Positions 34,801 through 49,800 of a stretch of 64,000 nt of DNA are shown here, one piece after another. The notes under the pieces were generated by a model. The model was given only the letters and a program-made list of their open reading frames with translations, was not told where the DNA came from and ran no database searches. The stretch's first letter is position 1, and every line of letters starts with the position of its first letter. The position numbers and the translations under genes were made by a program. Origin of the DNA: Opisthorchis felineus (lineage: Eukaryota; Platyhelminthes; Trematoda; Opisthorchiida; Opisthorchiidae); assembly GCA_004794785.1 (NCBI GenBank), contig SJOL01007403.1, positions 356,952 through 420,951 on the forward strand, in the 5' to 3' direction.

Positions 34801-37800
34801 ACTGTGTTTTCTACTCCAAATATGTCAGACGAAATATTTAATTTATATCGATTACAAATCCACACCAAAGCCCTATCCGAAGTACTAAGGGCTGATAACG
34901 TTCTGTATGGTTGGGGTTCGTTAATCATGCCCGAATTTCAAGTGAGAATTCAAATACTTCTAAACTACACTGACTGTAGACCAGTAGGTTTCTGCAGTGA
35001 ATAGCAGATCCTTGATTGTTTATCGTACTGCAAAATTTAGCTTGCGTTTTCAACTAAACTTGTTCACCCGTGCGGTTGGAACGGTTCCGTAGTTGTCATA
35101 CTCTGGATACTTTCGTATTGAAAATTACAACTCTTTGTAAATCGCAATTTTTGCATGGCACGTGGGATGTAACGGAGTATAAACTCAATTGCAGTCTCCA
35201 CTGCACACGCACGCAAATTGAAGTAGGTTTGAGACAGATGCAAATGAAACAAGTGGCCACGAGTTTTTAGGTGTTCTGAGATCAAAACTGTAAACCAGTG
35301 GCGCCGAAGTACATCTAAATTTCCATCTCAGTTTTATGAAATTCTACCTAGTCTGGGTGACTAAAAAGTGTCCCGATCAATGTGTGGTTATGAATCACCG
35401 AAAAATTCTAAACATGCATCAATTACCTGGAGAAATTTATCATTTGACTGACATTATCTGCCAAAAACTCTGTTGATAACCAACTGCTTTATTTCGCCTC
35501 AGCCCATCCGATGTAGAAGCTCACAATGAAAAAAGCCTGATTTATTCTAACTCAAGAGTTTCGTCATTTGTCTGATATTCCTCGACTAAGCGGTCAAAAG
35601 TTCAGTTTTCCAATCTAGCAAACATGCAAATGGAACAATGGAAACAGAGTTAGAGGTTTGTTCTGTGGTGGTAGCGTAGAGAATTGCAATGATCTGATTG
35701 CTGGAATCTACATTTTTTCACCAGAAATCACTCATTTTCAAGCAGGTAATAATGCGCTGCAATAAGAAATTTACAAAAGCCAGTATTGGGTAAAATTATT
35801 ATCACAGTGAATTGTGCACACAACCGTAGGATATCCATGGAGAATTGAAGTGTAAGAGAACTATTGTTGTGAATCCTGTATGGAAAGTATTTGTGGGACG
35901 GATGTCACATTCGGGTACGGACTCCAAGTGTAATTCCGCAAACAGGACATGTATGGACCGCATCCTCACAGTCGTTACAGCAGAACGGAATGAAACAGCA
36001 TCCAAGACAGCCACTAAGAATGAAAAGGAGAAATCAGTAACATTTCTACAAACTTCCAAAATAGTTTCAGATTCTGGAGTGCATAGCCTGATCATTTCGC
36101 ATGCCCAACGAGGGCAGCAAGCCCAATCTACAAAGTCTTTCAACAGCGAAAAATTCGACACCTTAGATGCCACATCGTAGGCGGGGAACTAACTTCACGT
36201 TTGCTGTAAAGAACATGCCCTTTGCGTTACCTACTCATATTGTCAGCCCTAACGGTTTGATTTCTGTGCGTTAAGGGACAATCGAAACCATTCTACGGCA
36301 GCCGGAATCACGAACACTCAGCCTTGATGATAACAGCGAAAAAAGTCATCAGTACATTCGTAGAAGGTAAATCCATAGAGAAATATTTTGCTGCGACAGA
36401 GAGAAATAAAGCATTCAGTGATTCAATATATTCCAGTAGGTTAGAACATGCTGAAAGGAAAACCGATACATCTTTTTGGTATCGAAACTTCTCTCTTTTG
36501 AGAAAATCGGACTTTCGACTTAGGAACGGGTTTGCTTATTCGATCTATAATCATGAAATTGGGTTAATATGGCACGATAAACAGGGAAACTACATCAGCT
36601 GACACATCCAACAATAGTCCAAAAACAGGGAAAGCATTCTAGTGAAGCCATCTTGCTCCGATTCTGCAAAATTTGCACGAAATTCGTAACTTTTAGGGGC
36701 GGTTCTCAACTACCAACTAGGATCAACCTGATAGTTCTTCAGACGAAGACAAGGGTACAAAATCCTTCCGAGTGCTTCTACATTAAGGCAGAATGCAACA
36801 TAGACTGGAGATATTTCACATGGGCCAGTGGTATATAGACCTTGAACACCCATCAGAAAAAGAAATAAAATAGGGATTATCCCTACTAAGACGTGAGAAG
36901 GGACCAGGACCGGACCGTCTGTATCCATCCCTCTTCAAAGAAGGTGGAGAATCCCTGGTGTCCCATCTGACAAAGCCCATGGTGCGAAATGGGTTGAAGA
37001 GAAGGGGCCTGTAGAATGGGAGGCGCCAAAATGTATTCCTGTCTTCTAAATGGGTACGTCGTCACTGTGTGAAAACCACCATGGCATTAGCCTCGTTGCC
37101 CTGGCATCAAAGGTGCTCTATGGTCCTACCCTTCAAAGGTTGAATGAACACGGAGAGAGCTGGCTTCCGTCCTGCAGGAGGATACATCACATTCCCATCC
37201 TCCGACAGATTCTGGAATGGTGACAATGCTTCTAGCAACTAATACTGTTAGTCTTCAAAAAATTGAATTCTATCTTCGACTCTGTGAACCATCAGGTACT
37301 GTAGCAATCTCCATGGAGCAAAGGTATCCCCATAAATTCTTGACTATTATGCCCAACTACCGCGGACGCGTGAAGATCTACGGGAAGCCCTCGCCTGAGT
37401 TCACTATATCAGGCGATGTCATGTAAGGCTGTTTGCTCTCACCGTCCCTCTTCAGTTTCGTCACTGATATGATTGTGGTAGACTCACTCTCAGCCTCTAA
37501 TGTCTGTGGGGTCTGAATGCTCCCAGGACATTCGCTCACAGATATCGAGTACGCAGAAAAACATAGATCTGGGATCCAATGCCACTGTAATGCAGACAAC
37601 ATTAAATAATGTAGACAGTTCTGCCCCATGGTTTGCCATGTGGCTCACACCCGAAAATTGTAAAGTGCTGCTGCAAGATTGCGTGGGCTCGAATCCTAAC
37701 CCCTTGCTTACGGGCAGCTTGTATCGGTCCCGGTGGATTGGTCAAAGACATTTTCACCTGGCTTAGGAGGGCAAGATCAGAAGCTGCGTCACCTGTATCG

Positions 37801-40800
37801 TAGGCGTGACATCAGCTTCCCCACCAAAGGTCGATTTTACGATGCAGCGGTGAGCTCCAGATTATTATACGGGTCAGAAAACTGGCCGCTACGAGCAGAG
37901 GAAGTCAAACAACTTTCAGTGTTTGACCATCGATGTCTACGGGTCTGGTGTGAATACCGGCTCAGTAATTCTGAGGTACGTCGAATGGTTTTCGGAAGAA
38001 CTATCTCGTCCCCGACAGACGAACTGATCAGATTCCATAGTTTGCGCTGGCTTGGCCACGTGCTCCGTCTTCCTCGAAGGGCTCTTTTCCCACAACCACA
38101 CGAAGGGAAGAAGTTTGCTAGGGGAGTTCAAACAATGATGGCAACGAGATATGAAAGCCAATACCAGTAAACTCAGCTGCACTGGTCATCGCCGTCTCCA
38201 GGGATGGAGACCTCGAAACGAGACATATCAATGGTTAAAAACATTGTCAGACATGGCCCAGTCACTCCCTCAACGGCGCTCATTCATCCGAGCTGTTGTC
38301 TTCACTGCATAGCTCCACTCCCGTTCTCCCCAATGAAATGTCTACTGACAACCCTGTATTTACATATCAATTATATCATCTACCGCCCACCATGAGTAGC
38401 TATCTACCCCAACTCTTCAAATCATCAACGAACGAAAGCGTGGCTGCTATAACAATTTCACGGGAAGTGCGCGATTTTTACAGCCAATGATGATGGTGGG
38501 GACGATGACATTAAGCCATAAAACTGATACCTGAGTGACCGAATCTTATGCAACTTTGTTTCCCACATGTCTTTGTTTGCAAACATAACTTTTGATTGTA
38601 TGAACCTCAAATATTAACGTAGTCCCTCATAAACGGACTCCGCCAGCAAGAGATTACGGCACTGATAAGTGCACGGCAGCACTCTTCGTTTTCCATGATT
38701 AGTTGAATATATTAGATTAGTTCACAGTTCACTAGGATGTGTGAAACAGGCAATGCACCTCCCAAAAAATCCCACTTAACATGAAAAACCTGGTAAAGTC
38801 TGTAGATAGGCTGCACAACACAATCTTTGTATTCACAAAGCGGTTTTTTAGATTTTGTGTAGTTAATTTATTTTCAAACGTTCCAGCTAAATACCCCTTA
38901 GCGAAAAGTGTGCGAAGTTATCACCCCCAAACTTTACAACTAATGAGCGGAAAGTAGAAACAATATCATTAGAAGGAATCCAAGAAGATGTAGGTTATGA
39001 CATGGGATCACCCTTTGAAGGAAGCTTTTTCATTAGGGACAGCTTACCTGTAGAACCCACACCTTACTCCTAAAAAAGCACGACTAAATATGCGATCTCT
39101 CCGAAGAAATACCACTATCTGAAGAATTTCACCTGTTCGTACTAAAATCATATTTATTGGCCGATAATGTATATCCAGAAAGAGTGGAAGTTCCACAGGC
39201 TACTGATAATGTATTTAGACCTCGCGGTGTTGCTGACATCCATTTCAATCATTCTGAAATGAGAAGCTGGAATTTTGGAACTCTTCAATTGCTATGCCAT
39301 AGCTCAAAATTCTTCCACAGATTACCATGCGACAGGTTTACTGCTTGCAGAACTCCCAGTGTGAGATATGGTCGGGAAGGCATTGTACATTAATTTGGTC
39401 AGCTAGCGAGCGCTAATTTTCACCATTCGAGGACATTAAAATCGTAAGTTGACGTTGGGAAAACAAACTGGTTTCAGTCGCGGAAAGCGTAGATAGGAAC
39501 AACAAAGTGTCTGACGATAAATAAGTATGACTCGATAAAAGCTCAACTGCTTTGGAGACTAACGGCTAATTGACATACACTTATGAACTAAGATCCGAAA
39601 ATCCATTCCAGGATGTAGGGATGAGTGTGGTCGCTCTCCTACGTAATATTGTGAAAACGTCTACCTTGAATCTTCAGGCATAACGAGTGAAACCGGCACT
39701 TAAATCAGCAAAACTCACTGCCAGGTGATCACCAATATCTGCAATGGTAGATGGGAATTGGTTTCCCATGTGAGAAACCAACTCCGTAAATAAAATCACT
39801 TCGGTAGATTGTTGTTGGATTGGTTATTGAAAGATTTTGAGTGCAAATGTTTATCACAACGAGAGTCTCTGGTCCGATTCAAAAGCTGGAGAGACACCTA
39901 TGAATGAGACTAAGATAATTAATTGCTGGGTCTAAGCGGGCAATCGGTAATGCTAAATGGTAAAAACCATTGGATGTTAAGGGGTAGGATGGTGAAGGTA
40001 AGTTTGCGTTTGACGTCAGAGTTTTACTCACGTCATTCAACCATGTGAGTAAATCGTGACCAATTTACTCCAAAGCAGTCATATTGAAACAGGATCTTTG
40101 AAACCGGAAGCTGTGTGTGAACCTATAAACTTTTGCAGCAACGCAAATTTATCTGCAGCTGAAAAGCTCTCGAATGAGATCACAAAGTCTGAAGTTATCG
40201 CCAATGGGGTAATGCAAAAACTAGAGTTTATGGAACTAATATTAATAAACCTCAAACTCTGGGACCACCATGTGTGCTTGTCGTTAAAATGCACTTGACC
40301 ACAGAATAAAATAAAATACTCAATAAATTTGGGTCGATGGCAGTTCTTGGACCGACACAAATGTTACATTGGACAAACTGGACAAAAGTGTTCACATTGC
40401 TTAACGAGTATAATGTAACCATCAAAAATGAAGTCTTTTCAGCCTGCCAGACGTGAAGGTCTTCGCACGCTGAAGTACGAAACAAATAATAAAATTTCCA
40501 GAAACAGGGGAAGTTGTTACGAACTCAGCAAAACGCCGCGTAAATGTTGATTTAATCTATAAACTATTGTGAATGGACCTTAAGATTAATAGAACAACTA
40601 GCGGAGAACTGGCTGTCATACGGGCCAGCCAGCCAATCAGCCGGATAGGTCACCTTAACCGCCGATCACAATAGTAGTTCACCGTACGTAGAAAACATAC
40701 GAAACAAAAGGATGCCCTCAAACCGGCGTGCCGCTGATTGTCGGTATACCACGCTCATTGTCAGCGCGGCTTGTGGTGAAACATTTGCAGCCAAATATCC

Positions 40801-43800
40801 CAGTTTAGAGAACCGAAAAAATGGCCATGCATAATCGCATTTCGCCTGCTCCTTTGAAAAGTAGTGTGCCGAGAAGCTGCTTCACCAGAAAGAAGTGTTG
40901 TTTATTGGTACGTAGATTGGTTCAATTTTTATACATGGTTTGACCGAATTTGTGGGGGATTACCATGCTCCTAGGACCTATCTTACTTGTCGTATGTTTC
41001 CGCGTACCACTTCTGGACTCAGTTTGTGTCCTTCTTGATCTTCGTGTTTTGAAAACACGGAGAGTGGATTATGCCTTCCCACTGCTTAGTTACGCTTTGT
41101 CTTCTGTGTAAACAGTTTTCGTTCCGTTTATCCAACATCCTATTTGCTTTAGTCCTCGTTGTTTTGTATCTTGGTTGATCTTCTTCGGTCTTGAAATCAA
41201 CTTCCTCAGCGTAGCCACTGGTTTTCCGGCTACCAGGACTCCTTTTGCCTGTATTTGCCGTGCTGTGAGTTCAGATTCCTTCCTGATGTACGATGGGAAG
41301 GCTCGTTCTTTTTTCTTCCTTTCTTTCCACTCCGGCTGTACTGTAGTGTGCCTTTGATTTCCTGAATGGATGCAGTAATTTTGTGGTTCACTGAAGAATT
41401 GCTTGGATAATCGAGTATCTGGTTCGTGCGTTTTCTGACGATAAGCCCAGCTTTAAAAGAACCCTTCCGTAGTCCTGATAACAAGCACGTCCATCAATGG
41501 TAGCTAATGTTTCGTAATGCACTGCTCATAAGGTTGCTGAAAATTCTGGAAACATCACATACGAGAGATTCAGCGGGGTTCCAGGTGAGTCTCTCGCAAA
41601 ACCAAATTTGTTTGCAAATAGGTGTATTTGAATATAGTGTTTAGTAGATTGTTTGCGTGCTGCACTGTAGGTCGTTTCATGATGACGAGGTTGCCATTTA
41701 CATAGCGGAACAGGAGTTTGTGGTTGATTACTTGTAGTGCAGTATGCTCCGTATTCTGCATCACTGCCTTGGGAATGAATCCCTATATGGGTGATTCCAT
41801 TGGAGATCTTTTCAACTGTTTGTACATTTTTCCACCGAATTTGCAGCGTATCCATGTAAAAATCCAGGAATTCGCACATGTTTTCTGCCTTTATTGTGGT
41901 CGTTGTGTTCGGATTATTCTGGAGTAAATCCCTTATGGCTTCCTTGACAAGGCTATAGTAGATTAAGGAAAATAGAGTAGTGACGTCAAGCAAGAACATA
42001 AATTCGTCATCCTGACTTTGATATTCTGGATTTTGCAGAGAAACTGTCCAACGTTACATATTGTGTGTTCTGATCCCGTAATCTAGCCCTTCAGTTTCCT
42101 CCGTAAACCTTTCGCCAGAGTGGAAGTTAGAGCGCCGGACAGTGAGATGGCTGGTTTGAGCAGAGTATCTTTAGGCAGTCCGTAGAATCGGGCGATGTTG
42201 CTGTCATCCACTTTGATTTTCCATCATTCCAGACTGCTTATCCCGAGTGTTGCTTGCATGTTCTTTGGTATTGTGTTGATGCAGCTGACCAGGAAGCTAG
42301 TAAGGCACCCATCAAACGGGACCGACCGTCTAAATGGCCAATCAGAGGCCACTCCGGCGAAAACGGCAACAAGCACAAGAAAGGAACTACTCAACTTCTG
42401 TCAATAAACGCACTTTGACGCACCACTTAAGTGCTACGTACTGACGATGTTATCTTGGTTGATAATGAAAAGTTTGCAACCAAATCGCGAAGTTCAGCGA
42501 ACAGAACAATAGCCAGTCCTGTCCTAGAAGGTGCACCCCATCAAGTTTGATCCGTTGTCCCTTTACTATTTTGTATGGTGGCAAATAGAGCACCCTTCAT
42601 GTTTGTTTGACTCGCTGTTATTTATGGAAGTGGCCCAAGTTTTTCGGTTGTGTTAACTGAGTCTAACCTTTACTACAGTCAGTAGGTGGCGTCACACAGT
42701 GCAGTCGGTTTTGTTGGCACAGTCACTTCGGTGTTCAGATTTGCTCTTGTACTTTGTACCAGATAGCCCTGTGGAGCACATTATCCATATGAAATGTGTT
42801 GCCAATTCAAAGTTTCCTTCTGTCTCATTCAGTGGAATTTCACCTAGACAGGTGACTTGAAGATAGAAAATGATATATGCCAACGTACAAACGAACATCA
42901 GGGCCTACATATTTGGGGCAAAAGAGTGTAAGAGTATAGTAATAGCTGGGAAGAAAGTATTCAGTGCAACATAATGCATGTGCAAAAAACATCCTCATGT
43001 ATATCGCTGATCACACTGTTTTCACTTGAACAGAAAAATATATATTTGAGCAATGTGAATAATCCAGGCCATTGGTGGCATATCAAAACACAGATGATGC
43101 AAGTAGTCTTTCAAATTCCGTGGCCACGATTGGGAAGGGCGAAATTTACTGCTTCTGTAAGTATATTGACTACTTTTCAATTATCAGTTTGATTACCGAG
43201 GTCACAAGTGAAGTCAAACAGCTGATTTCATTCTGGTTTTAAACCGGAGTTTTAGCCATATTCTCAGCAGCTCTGTCTCGCATCCGAAACAACTGTAAGT
43301 AGCTAAGTTTGCCATTTCACATTGAAAATCTACATACGGTGGTCCCCTAAATAACTAACCGAAGAGTGACCAGCTCCTCAAATTAAACAGATTCACTCAA
43401 GATCCGTGAGCTTTGGCTCAAAACCAGCACAATGTTGAGAACCAGAACTTCAAAGCCCTTAAATAGCAAAATGAGAAATCTATGTTTGGTTTCTCATATG
43501 ACTGGAAGGCGGGTAGGAACCTGACTACCATGCAAATTTGTTTCTAAAGTATTTGCTTTTTCCAAGCGTGATTTGCAGCTACCTAGACGGACAAAATTTC
43601 ATAATTCAAATAATATGTACATTATTACTTTTCCACTTTTACTGAAAAAGTATGCAATCACAATGATCTTTCAAGGCCTACTCCGTAACCCAAACAAACT
43701 AGTATGAACCATGGAAGGCATGGTTATACGTACTGAAACGCTCATTGGGAAATGAGTGCTTCTGGATAACAGAGGTCAGGAAGCACAAAACAGACTCCGG

Positions 43801-46800
43801 CCAGTCCGGTTTTGTTTACAACCACTATGACCCACAGATCCATTGTAATAAGGAAAATGCCGATCGGCGGTTTTGTGTATCATAATGCGATAATGCCTAT
43901 CCTGAAATTTTGGGCACAACACAACCAGGCATTTTGATAAACAAAACTACCAATCAGTTAGTCGTAAATTTCCAGAGTATTAAACACAGAGCAGTCCCTA
44001 ATATAAAGCATTTCCACTAATCATGATCGCTTCACTCTTGGTGAGACTGAAATTGGAGTCGATAACCTTGAAAAATCTGCTCCCTACCTCCCAGCGGTAG
44101 TCACTTCCGTATCCACTCTACTTGACGTAAAACACCACTTCAAACAGGAGCGATCAAAATTGATTCAGTCCCTAAAATGACACATCCGTACACTTTTCTC
44201 TCGGGGAATCAACCTATCTTGACCGTTTCCGGCTGAGATTTTCCTGATAAACTGCCCTTTTAGGGCAAACAGTGTTCTTCTCATGATTGGTTTCTCCTGA
44301 TAGTGTTGTCTCAGGAAATCTTTTGACCTAGACTCAAGCCTCTGGAGATCACCGTAGCTGAAAACACTAGGCTAGAATATTGCTGGATGATACCACACCA
44401 TAATACCTAGGGCGAGATTACTCAGTGGATAGAGCACGAATTTACCAACCGGAAGGTACGTGGTTCAAACCCGGTATCTGCATCTCGACTTCTCCTGTCT
44501 AGGCTTGAGAAACCTGAAAGTATTCAAGCCCTCATGCTTCCCTCCGGTGGCATAGCAGCTAGGCACCGAAAGGATTTACAGCTGAACGATTATGATTATA
44601 TTATGAACCTGTCAAACGTTGAAGACACTTGTGCAGGCATAACACGGCCTTATGCAGCCTCGGCACTCTGTTTTTCCCTGGCATAACTTTCACACCCGAT
44701 GATAACGTTGGGATCGCGCACAAATTTGTACCCAGACCAAATTGTTTAGCGCACTTCCAGTTAACGTCTATAAGGTGGTGGCTCCCTGCTGAAGTTAGGC
44801 TAACTTAGCAGGATGTCGATATCCGTAAACAATGAAGGTGATCATTCTAAACGAGAGTTTGTTGTATTGCAGCTTTTATGAAGAAAATTTACAGTATTAT
44901 GGCGCTAGCTACAGCATATGGGTGTATTATTAACAAGATTTAGTGTGGGTATTTTCTTTGATTGTGTGGTTAATACAAGATGTTCTCCCCATCAAGAGAG
45001 AACGCAGGGTTGGACCGTTTGACGTGTGTGATTTTTGTTCGGGGGACTAATCCGTATGATATATTGCGCATTACACATTTTTACTTAAATTTTCTCATAG
45101 AAACACTAGCTTTGCTTTTCTGTTTAAATTGTACACTCGTTTTATTGGACTACCTTTGGAGTCCACCAAATTACACCACTCACAACTCGGAAAAATAATC
45201 ACACAATAACTAAGCAGTGCCGTGTTATTATGTTTTATCTACGTGGAAGTGCATCGCTCTGCCTCGCGCTTCATTGCTTCACAATCAAAGTAACCTCCGC
45301 ATGTTTTATATGTGCAATACTCTGACAGCTAAAAAACATTTTTCCATTGATTTGGTAACCAGCCAAATTAGGGAACGGTGGCCTTCACTAAGCTCATTAT
45401 TACAACTACAAGGCTTTCGGTTTTAACACTACCAATCCGTACACATTATATGGAATTATCCTTCTACCCTAAATTGGTGTATAACGGATGAAATTCTGCA
45501 TCAAAGACAATAGGCTTCAAATCCTATTCGAAGTATAGCACTCAACACCCGAGTCCTTTCAGCATCTAAACCATATCAATGCATGTGCTGCTGGAGCGGT
45601 ATTAGAACATATTGCTGCTTTTACGCCATTCCGTAGATAACGAACAACATGTAAAATTTAATTTCAAAGGCACAACTAGGAGCATCAACAAAGTGCATCA
45701 ACAAAGTGGGAGGTCAACTCTAGGACTTCTACTTCATTTTATCCGAGATGTTTAATTAAATGCATAATATTACACCGTTTACAAGCAAAGCTATCTCAGC
45801 AGCCTGTTGGAACTTACCGATAAATGAGGAACTTAAAATTCTATGCTTTATATGCACACATTTGTAAACACCATTCTTAGGAATAACTGTATTCAGCGGT
45901 TTGCTAATCCTCGTATGGAGATGTTCTTGATGTTCTTGATTAGTAAAGGCAATGTGGTGTCAATTTCCTATTAGCAGGATATCAACCTAGCATTCCTTAG
46001 ATAGATCTGGTAGCCTGAGAGAGACTTCTCTGCCATGAAACGTGTGGTAAACCAAGAATAATATGCACGCTTGCGTAGTTTCCATTTTTTAGAAAACCTA
46101 AGTAATCACTCCAAGAGATGCTAGTTTCCAGGTGACCGAAACTGAAAGCGGACATTTTATTTTTTTTGTTTTGTACGAGAAATAACAGACGACAATGATC
46201 CAAATTTGCATGACCTGATTGGTCAAAAGGGGACATTTACTGTACACCATAAACAAATATGACACCCTACTAATAAGGGATGGCTATAGGCAAACCAACA
46301 GCTTCTCCTTACTGAAAGATATTTGTGTGAATTGAATCTACATTGCAAAGTATTTAATCGGGGGTTAGAACTTAGGAACTCAGAAACTCAGTGCAGCAAC
46401 TTTCGTGAAGCAGTGAGTGCCGGGAACTGCGCCACTAAACTGGAAGCAAGTAAATAGATAGCAAATGAACAGAGTAAGCTGTAGACATTTGGTCGATCGA
46501 TAGCCATATTGACATTGGACACCAATTACTGATATGTGACCCTAAAGCGAAAGGATCTTTATAGAGGGGTACAACCAATTTTGCACTGGTCTTTTCTGCC
46601 CAAATCCTTGTAGGGTATCCGGTAATGCACATCCAAAAACAAACGTTTTGCCTTTTGAGCAGAATTTTACAATTCGTCAGAGAGTGGAACCACAGTATCT
46701 TCAAATGATAGGGAGAATAGAACAAATTAAGGTTCTACTCCGTAATGGGTCAAAATACGAACCTGTTTCCACATCGTTTTGTAATAGGGTATATTCTCTA

Positions 46801-49800
46801 AGGTCGCGTTGTGAGTACTAACTCTGATACCAATCATGACCTGGGCCAATCAACTTTGAGGGCTTGATCTTTAACCAGAAAAGTCAAGAAAAATAATTCA
46901 GGTTATTAAACAATATATAATGAATAGTATTACTCCAATGTAAGCTTCAACATAATAACTTGCATTACTTAAGCCCATAATGTGGAACTTCATCATCTCC
47001 ATCACATGTGAACTCACCCAAGAAAAAATATCACAGCACAGAGAAGATAGGTCAAGGATCCGGGAGTGTAACTGACGTTAGTTATGACCGACTTTTGACA
47101 GTATATGCAGAAGGTTGTCCCAGCTGTGAATCCAAGGGGCTGTGTAACGATTACTGTTTGTGTTCCAGAGGGAGCTGAAAACATACGAGCAAAGAAAAAA
47201 TTAACTCACCTGAGACCACAAATTTTAATCACAGATTCATCTGTCACTAACGAACGTTTGTGATTAGTCTTGGTGGCTCTAGAAAACTTCACTGAGAAAC
47301 CTCATCTGCGCGCTAGCCGTCTGGAACTGGGCCAGTCACTGATTGTTCAACGGCTAACTGTAAAAATATCAGCCGTTTCTCGCGGTCGTTTCTGGAGTGC
47401 AATGGATGTTTGAATAGTTTTCAGCACACAGCTGTATTGTACCTACAGCCGTCACATAACCAGTTACTCCGGGGTTCGGGTCGCTGTGCACCCGGATCTG
47501 GCAAGCCTCGGTAAAGGTGAAAGTACAGTCCTCTGTCTCATTGACTACAGCTCGGACAAACGGTATCGCTGTCCAAATGCAGTTTTGACAAGAGGCACAA
47601 GACGTCCAACTCGATTGGAATCGTCTTTCAGATACGGGTTTGAAAACTGGTGAGGCAATAGGGGAAGTGGGAGACTTGGTAAATGTAAACTGATCATTCG
47701 AATAAAGTCTAAACTAAACATAAATCTATTTGCATCTACTACAGTTTTCATCCTGATGATCTTAAGGAAGCCAAGCACAACCAACATACACTCTGCCAGA
47801 TTGCTTCCTAGGAACAACATGAGTAGAGTTGGAGTAACCAGCGCTAAGGCTGAAGTGTCTTCCTCAGTTCACCACCCTGGTAGGCTTCATCAAACTAGCT
47901 TCCGTGGTGGTAGCACTATTTTTTCATCGCATATTGTGAGACTGGGCTTTTTGCTCTCACTTTCCGGTAACTGACTTGACGTATCCTAAAGGCGTAAATA
48001 GGCTTTATTGAAACCATTTTGTTATATCGGCAGAAATGTGGTTATCTATCGGTTTTACTAAGAGAACGTTTCCGAATGTTATGATAAATTTGACCAAGGT
48101 CAGCTTCAATGGTGTGGCAAGCACACCACATGCTACCAGCTTTGCACTAAAACCAACCCGTTCCAATAAAGCACGAGACATTAGGTTCTTTCAACTTGCA
48201 AAGTGTGACGGTAATCCACATCAGATGTACTCTGTATGCGTCACACAACCCAAAATAAATTTGTATTTCCATAGTCCTTCGCCGTTCACGTCATTTCATT
48301 GAGCCTAACGAATAAGAGGCATTTGGGATTGACATGAAGTTATGGAATGTGAAAAAGGTACCCTAAAGTAAGTCTAGTACATTTTCATAGCCGAAACTGA
48401 GTAATGCTGGTGAATGCGGGCGAGATGGCTCAAGTGGTTAGAGCGCGAATCTACTGACCGGAAGGTCCGTGTTTCGAACCCGACATCTGCCTCTCGAATT
48501 CCCCTGTCTAGGTTTGGGCAACCTGACAGTAATTCAGCCCTCGTGCTTCCTTCAGGTGGCATGGCAGCTAGGCACCGAAAGGGTGATACAGCTGAACGGT
48601 TTAATGCTGGTGAAAATTTCAGAGTTCCTTGGGTTAACATCTTATTTCCTCTCCTCCTAACAGCCTTTAGTCTATTCTGGTATGACTATTCTGGTTGGTC
48701 TTAACATAAGGGGAGTGTAGCAGACCAAACTTTCGTTGTCATTAGAACTTATTGGCATAGTTCATCCTAGATCTTGCCGAAATAGAGTTCCAAAGCGCTG
48801 ACATTTAAGGCGAGACTGTTACCAGCACGAACTTGACTAATCTAAATTACACATCTTGAATCAACTATTTGATTTACTTAAAAACGGTAGCATATCCCAT
48901 AGGAAGAAGAATCAACGGAGACCACTATCATGGGCTGTTAGCTCTACAAGTGTTTCCAACCTGTGGAAGAAGACTTTCCTATAAACTAACAAATTTCTGT
49001 GCGTCAGGCGTGCACAGATCTCCATTGATTGACAAAAGCATTATTTGATAAAGAAACTGAGTTTAGCGTGTTGATTTTATAGCGGCCTGAAGTCTGTTTT
49101 GAACCATACGTGGATGCAGCTACAATGCTTCGTAACATTATATTTTCTTGTTATTTTGGAGCTAAAGTAAAAATTATATCGTGATTCATCAAAGGACGGT
49201 CTACCAGTGACTCATCCCCTTCTGAAAAAACCGCCAGCATGTAGCAGTCTTTAAAAATAGTCATGACTTCCATCCAAACAAACTGCATTAGTGACACCAC
49301 TCACCGCGTGGATCCGGTTATATGCTATGTGATGAAAGGGTTTGTCAGTCGTTGGGTCCAAGTCAGTCTGTAGTTACGTCTGGAAATGGGTTGTCAAGAT
49401 TGGTTAAATTTCTTTGGACTTCATGTCACTCATTGACTGTATAATTGAGTCAGCCGCTTCGTAAGATTGGTTGGTGTATCGGCCAACTTACTTGCTTAAG
49501 TGTTGGACCATATAATATTTCTCTCTAGTGAGAAAAAGTCAGTCACCACGAAACCGTTATTCTTCCAGACGCAACACGCTACTCATTGGGTAACTGAAAA
49601 CTCTCCGACCGCCCCGACCGATTTCGTTCTTCTTGGGCCTCATTAGGTGGACGTATTCCCTGAGTTTTCGCAAACCTTATTTTCTGCTTGAACCCAAGTT
49701 GGACGGGATTCGCCAAACGCTCTCATCTTCACACTAGTTTCGTTTCGACATGAGCCTCAACCTCACTCAGCTAAAACTCTCGCTGATGACGATTTTCTTC

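Noticed and set aside
41526..41999. 157-codon minus-strand open frame as a gene
   Set aside because: It joins a Penelope-like RT fragment to the terminal repeat; its catalytic motif is lost and lies in another frame.
48416..48490. tRNA-like heads of the family-A SINEs as functional tRNA genes
   Set aside because: The same head is attached to a shared non-tRNA body in four places, and the cloverleaf is imperfect.
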